NCBI GenBank assembly: GCA_018623995.1
Contig: JAAZUV010000021.1
Location: forward strand, 1-13,980
DNA length: 13,980 nucleotides
From: Methanobacteriota archaeon
Lineage (GTDB): Archaea; Thermoplasmatota; Poseidoniia; Poseidoniales; Poseidoniaceae
Direction: 5' to 3'
The position numbers were made by a program, and so were the translations under genes. The notes under the pieces are model-generated. The model was not told the origin of the DNA and did no database searches. It saw nothing but the letters and a program-made list of their open reading frames with translations. Of this stretch, positions 12,601-13,980 are shown in pieces; the first letter of the stretch is position 1, and each line of letters begins with the position of its first letter.

Positions 12601-13980
12601 CGCCAGGGGTCATCCAAGCTGCGTTGAGCCAGTCTTCAACACCCCACGTTGTCGTAGAGGATGGAGCGTTTGTCCCCAAAGGACCAGCACCAGCGTGCGA
12701 TTCTGTATTGTTGATCAACGAAACACCTTCGAGCGTATGGGTCCATTGTGCTGAGTGAACAGCAACACCGTTTCCATCGTAGAGGAAGATTTGATCCGGT
12801 GTTGTATGCTTCAGATAGAATTGCGATGTCCCATTGAGAGCGATCAACGTGGTTTCTCCTGCCTGAAGGATGGTGTCTGATTTATCGGGCATGTTGTACT
12901 GGTGGAGGATGAGTGTTCGACCGGATGCAGAGAAACGCCATCCGGCAACATCGACTTCTTCCGTACCTTTGTTTTGAATCTCAATCCATTCGCCGTCTGG
13001 GTAGGAAGCTGAGTCGCTTCCGATGGCATCTGGCAAAACCTCGGTAATTCGAACGTCGCCTGTTGTTGGCGTTGGTGTTGGTTCGGGTTGACCTGGCGAA
13101 GGAGAAATCGATGGCGTCCATGGGTCGTGATATTGCTGTCCTCGGATAAGAGATACATCAGGGCCGTAATTTGTTGAGTAGAATCCCATGTCGACAATGG
13201 AGCCACTTGCATCTCGGACAACGAGATGATTGTGGTTGTCCCAGAGTCGAGTTTCTCCAGTAAACTCGACAAGTCTGCGTTCCCCACCATCAATCATCGT
13301 GCTTCCTTGTGAACTGTTGACGACGATGGTACCTGGGTCGAGATAGGTCACATTCCCCATGCCGTCGATGATGGACCAACCATTGAGGTCGATTGAGGTC
13401 GTTCCAGCGTTGTAGAACTCAACCCATTCACCATCAGGTGCAGCACTGCCATCCATCGTGCTGACAGGGAAGATCTCGCTCAATTGAACGTCACCAGATG
13501 CAGTAATGTCCGTGATTTTCGCAGCATTGGTTGCGTTGGGTGTAGGATAGGTGGAGTATTGCCACATTCCCCCGCTTGGATTAGCTTCGATTGAAAACCC
13601 AGGTTGGTTGGAGCTCCACATCACTTCATCGCCAATGCTGCCGTTGGAGAGGTAAAGTCGAAGGGTTTCTTGCCCGTTGTTGAGTACGCCGCTATTTGTT
13701 GTGGCGTTGACTGCGATGATACGAGTCTCTTGTGGATAGATGAGCATCGTTCCTGCATCGCTTGAGGCCCCAACGAGGTGGTCCTCGTCAAGTTGAATCA
13801 TGTTCCCTGCGAGATCTTGCAGCCAATAACCAGTGAGGTCAATGGCGGAAGTGCCGTTGTTGTAGAGCTCAACCCATTCGCCACCGGGCCAAGTGGCGTT
13901 ATCGTAACTTGGCCATGTATCGGCCATAACCTCATGGATGATAACATCGCTTTGGGCATAGGTTGGGCCGCCTGTACCTC
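9638..13980 (-). CDS. Giant surface protein: five lamin-tail domains, PLD-like domain, calcium-binding repeats, C-terminal anchor; start outside window
   Basis: At least 1,446 residues are visible and the frame stays open to the right edge, reading TYAQSDVIIHEV before the ATG at 13927. That ATG is inside the first domain, so the true start is outside. Numbered from that Met, the order is: five lamin-tail-like beta-sandwich domains (up to about 130, 146-275, 289-440, 455-597, 605-785), each with a GEWVELYN..GT..IDL.G-type core; a PLD-like region (786-1145) with two HKD motifs, His891-Lys893-Asp898 and His1090-Lys1092-Asp1097; aspartate-rich thrombospondin-3-like repeats (1146-1303); one membrane helix (1325-1345); and a cytoplasmic tail of about 84 residues. 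It is probably an outward-facing, C-terminally anchored hydrolase of nucleic acid or phospholipid. Ten cysteines, all outside, and many N-x-S/T sites fit a secreted protein. The substrate is unproven. Confidence 0.9.
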   Translation of the reverse strand, partial: GTGGPTYAQSDVIIHEVMADTWPSYDNATWPGGEWVELYNNGTSAIDLTGYWLQDLAGNMIQLDEDHLVGASSDAGTMLIYPQETRIIAVNATTNSGVLNNGQETLRLYLSNGSIGDEVMWSSNQPGFSIEANPSGGMWQYSTYPTPNATNAAKITDITASGDVQLSEIFPVSTMDGSAAPDGEWVEFYNAGTTSIDLNGWSIIDGMGNVTYLDPGTIVVNSSQGSTMIDGGERRLVEFTGETRLWDNHNHLVVRDASGSIVDMGFYSTNYGPDVSLIRGQQYHDPWTPSISPSPGQPEPTPTPTTGDVRITEVLPDAIGSDSASYPDGEWIEIQNKGTEEVDVAGWRFSASGRTLILHQYNMPDKSDTILQAGETTLIALNGTSQFYLKHTTPDQIFLYDGNGVAVHSAQWTHTLEGVSLINNTESHAGAGPLGTNAPSSTTTWGVEDWLNAAWMTPGEENPVWSAYSGSENLVVTEIVTSCDLPSFQPAADWIELYNEGNEDINLSRWMVGADYTSNPLMGRQFIDASMLWESTSNSTILAPMSRVVVELQHDIFGPDLDDVSSMNLMNPDGELVLSITPPASSLSTTCGSYGYNATNDEWVEFLWPTPGTPEPDASMMASIDDIKFSSIMWDGVSSISTEMEFFELTNVGTEAAMLNGWTVKRIASDGTSFESTITNLQIDASSSVKLSNDVAALELFEDGNILDMGVAMENPIYLLDSGMALQLIHPTGLVADTIVYKNGPVDTEGWNGVSLSEPVSGIDNLILYRGDGCGVMTDTNQSADWHQRWGRLGASDFCGDVQFNDATSITPLIAPEHGLMDLLNWIDGAQTSLHVHLYILQSSELMQALINAHDRGVNVVVVLNEPEDWWNSNDKQGQEAYAYALKNAGLSVHWFGGSGDDPYLYLHAKVAVRDDASVWIGSGNWKPSSLPYDGDRGNRDWGIIVDSVQLANNVRSKMAFDEASMYVQAVSPIAPTNSYSIPEAQTIDQATATSFTGTYSGQLLTCPDDCVDGLTEMIQSAEDQILLSLQYLDLNWKWGWGENPVVSALEQAAMDGVSIRLIINGAYLDEDIQDVVDRINNDWNITNGWDASAVIMSEDDDVMKLHNKGAIVDGESVLISSINWGDSAMVRNREMGLIITSAEVAEPYIQSWYADWNRLDNVTDTDNDGMPDIYEVNYGLNRTVSTIDGVLESDADNDNDGLSNLDEYTLGGNPFNADTDGDCILDAVEVSWAQATALDPSVEAVSPEDAINMADADGDGVNEAGALGCDLGGIQPVEPDTNETDESSTDDDQDGVLNAADECPDTPANTPTDVSGCSLEQRNEKAGDASGEAEEGFGETFMLLLMIGGLLLLIGAVYGILQSRKENEARKDWVTDQHIDDVVGTEAQWEQPVLDGRGDENSSPLASELERFPGWDEAMLQQYLDLGWTLDQLEEYYQQQVAEQG
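9665..9736 (-). repeat. Tandem 13-residue motif in the cytoplasmic tail
   Basis: Two copies, GWDEAMLQQYLDL and GWTLDQLEEYYQQ, are arranged exactly 13 residues apart and share G, W, L and Y at positions 1, 2, 7 and 10. They lie about 50 residues past the membrane helix, at the extreme C-terminus on the predicted cytoplasmic side. Confidence 0.6.
10019..10492 (-). other. Thrombospondin-3-like calcium-binding repeats before the anchor
   Basis: Successive Asp-rich loops DTDNDGMPD, DADNDNDGLSN, ADTDGDCILD, DADGDGVNEAG and DDDQDGVLNAADECPDTP match the TSP3/calcium-loop pattern. They probably form a rigid, calcium-dependent stalk between the enzyme domain and the membrane. Confidence 0.75.
10493..11572 (-). 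other. PLD-like catalytic region within the giant surface protein
   Basis: Two half-sites are present. The first has LHAKVAVRDD followed by IGSGNW. The second has LHNKGAIVDG followed by ISSINW and NREMGLIITS. Both keep the full H-x-K-x4-D pattern, so the catalytic histidine pair is intact. Each half begins with the expected strand-helix start (LHVHLYIL...LINAHDRGVNVVVVLN and LLSLQYLDL...LEQAAMDGVSIRLIING). Confidence 0.85.
11573..13980 (-). repeat. Array of five lamin-tail-like domains (protein-level repeat)
   Basis: Five copies of about 130-180 residues are aligned by their cores: GEWVELYNNGTSAIDLTGYW, GEWVEFYNAGTTSIDLNGW, GEWIEIQNKGTEEVDVAGW, ADWIELYNEGNEDINLSRW and MEFFELTNVGTEAAMLNGW. 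The order runs from the right edge leftwards. Divergence increases away from the N-terminus, and the fifth copy is the weakest. A proline/threonine linker (SPSPGQPEPTPTPTTG) separates copies two and three. The first copy is cut by the window edge, so more copies may lie outside. Confidence 0.8.

Noticed and set aside
13925..13927. ATG at 13927 as the true start of the giant protein
   Set aside because: The frame stays open to the window edge and the residues before it (SDVIIHEV) form the first strand of a lamin-tail domain, so this Met is internal.
1..13980. CRISPR array, insertion sequence, toxin-antitoxin pair, phage or integron signals
   Set aside because: I saw no direct-repeat/spacer pattern, transposase or integrase motif. 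The only repeat array is the lamin-tail array, which is at protein level. The tRNA is intact, with no integrase gene or duplicated tRNA end nearby.

Overview
The window looks like a piece of a marine planktonic archaeal genome, most likely Marine Group II Euryarchaeota (Poseidoniales). That assignment is an inference. It rests on a stand-alone ATP-pyrophosphatase subunit of GMP synthase (the split archaeal form), a tRNA without encoded CCA, TATA-like boxes about 25 nt upstream of some starts, frequent TTG starts behind strong Shine-Dalgarno sequences, and a huge surface protein made of lamin-tail domains, a phospholipase-D-like domain, calcium-binding repeats and one C-terminal membrane anchor. 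There is no sign of an insertion sequence, prophage, CRISPR array or integron. Coding density is very high and no gene-free stretch exceeds 300 bases.

Left part, plus strand (1-3798): the 3' end of gcvT, then gcvPA and gcvPB, which encode the aminomethyltransferase and both halves of the split glycine decarboxylase. gcvPA and gcvPB overlap by four bases. No gcvH or lipoamide dehydrogenase gene is present in the window. A divergent pair of membrane proteins of unknown function follows (minus 3777-4151 and plus 4233-4847). The minus gene has a good TATA-like box and its tail overlaps the end of gcvPB.

Middle, plus strand (4887-6315): purE and the ATPase subunit of GMP synthase, separated by one base, form a small purine-biosynthesis operon.

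Right part, minus strand (6320-13980), read from right to left: a giant surface protein that runs off the right edge of the window, a Bax-inhibitor-1/YccA-like seven-helix membrane protein, an isopenicillin-N-synthase-like Fe(II)/2-oxoglutarate oxygenase, a thymidine/pyrimidine-nucleoside phosphorylase, tRNA-Asn(GTT), and a 49-residue single-helix membrane protein directly behind the tRNA. The protein genes are closely spaced or overlapping, which suggests co-transcription at least as far as the phosphorylase. A speculative common theme is use of extracellular nucleic acid: a surface PLD-type hydrolase at one end and a nucleoside phosphorylase at the other.

The items most worth a second look are the giant protein with five lamin-tail domains, PLD and thrombospondin-3-type repeats; the two 13-residue GW...L..Y repeats in its cytoplasmic tail; and the unrecognised small membrane protein after the tRNA.
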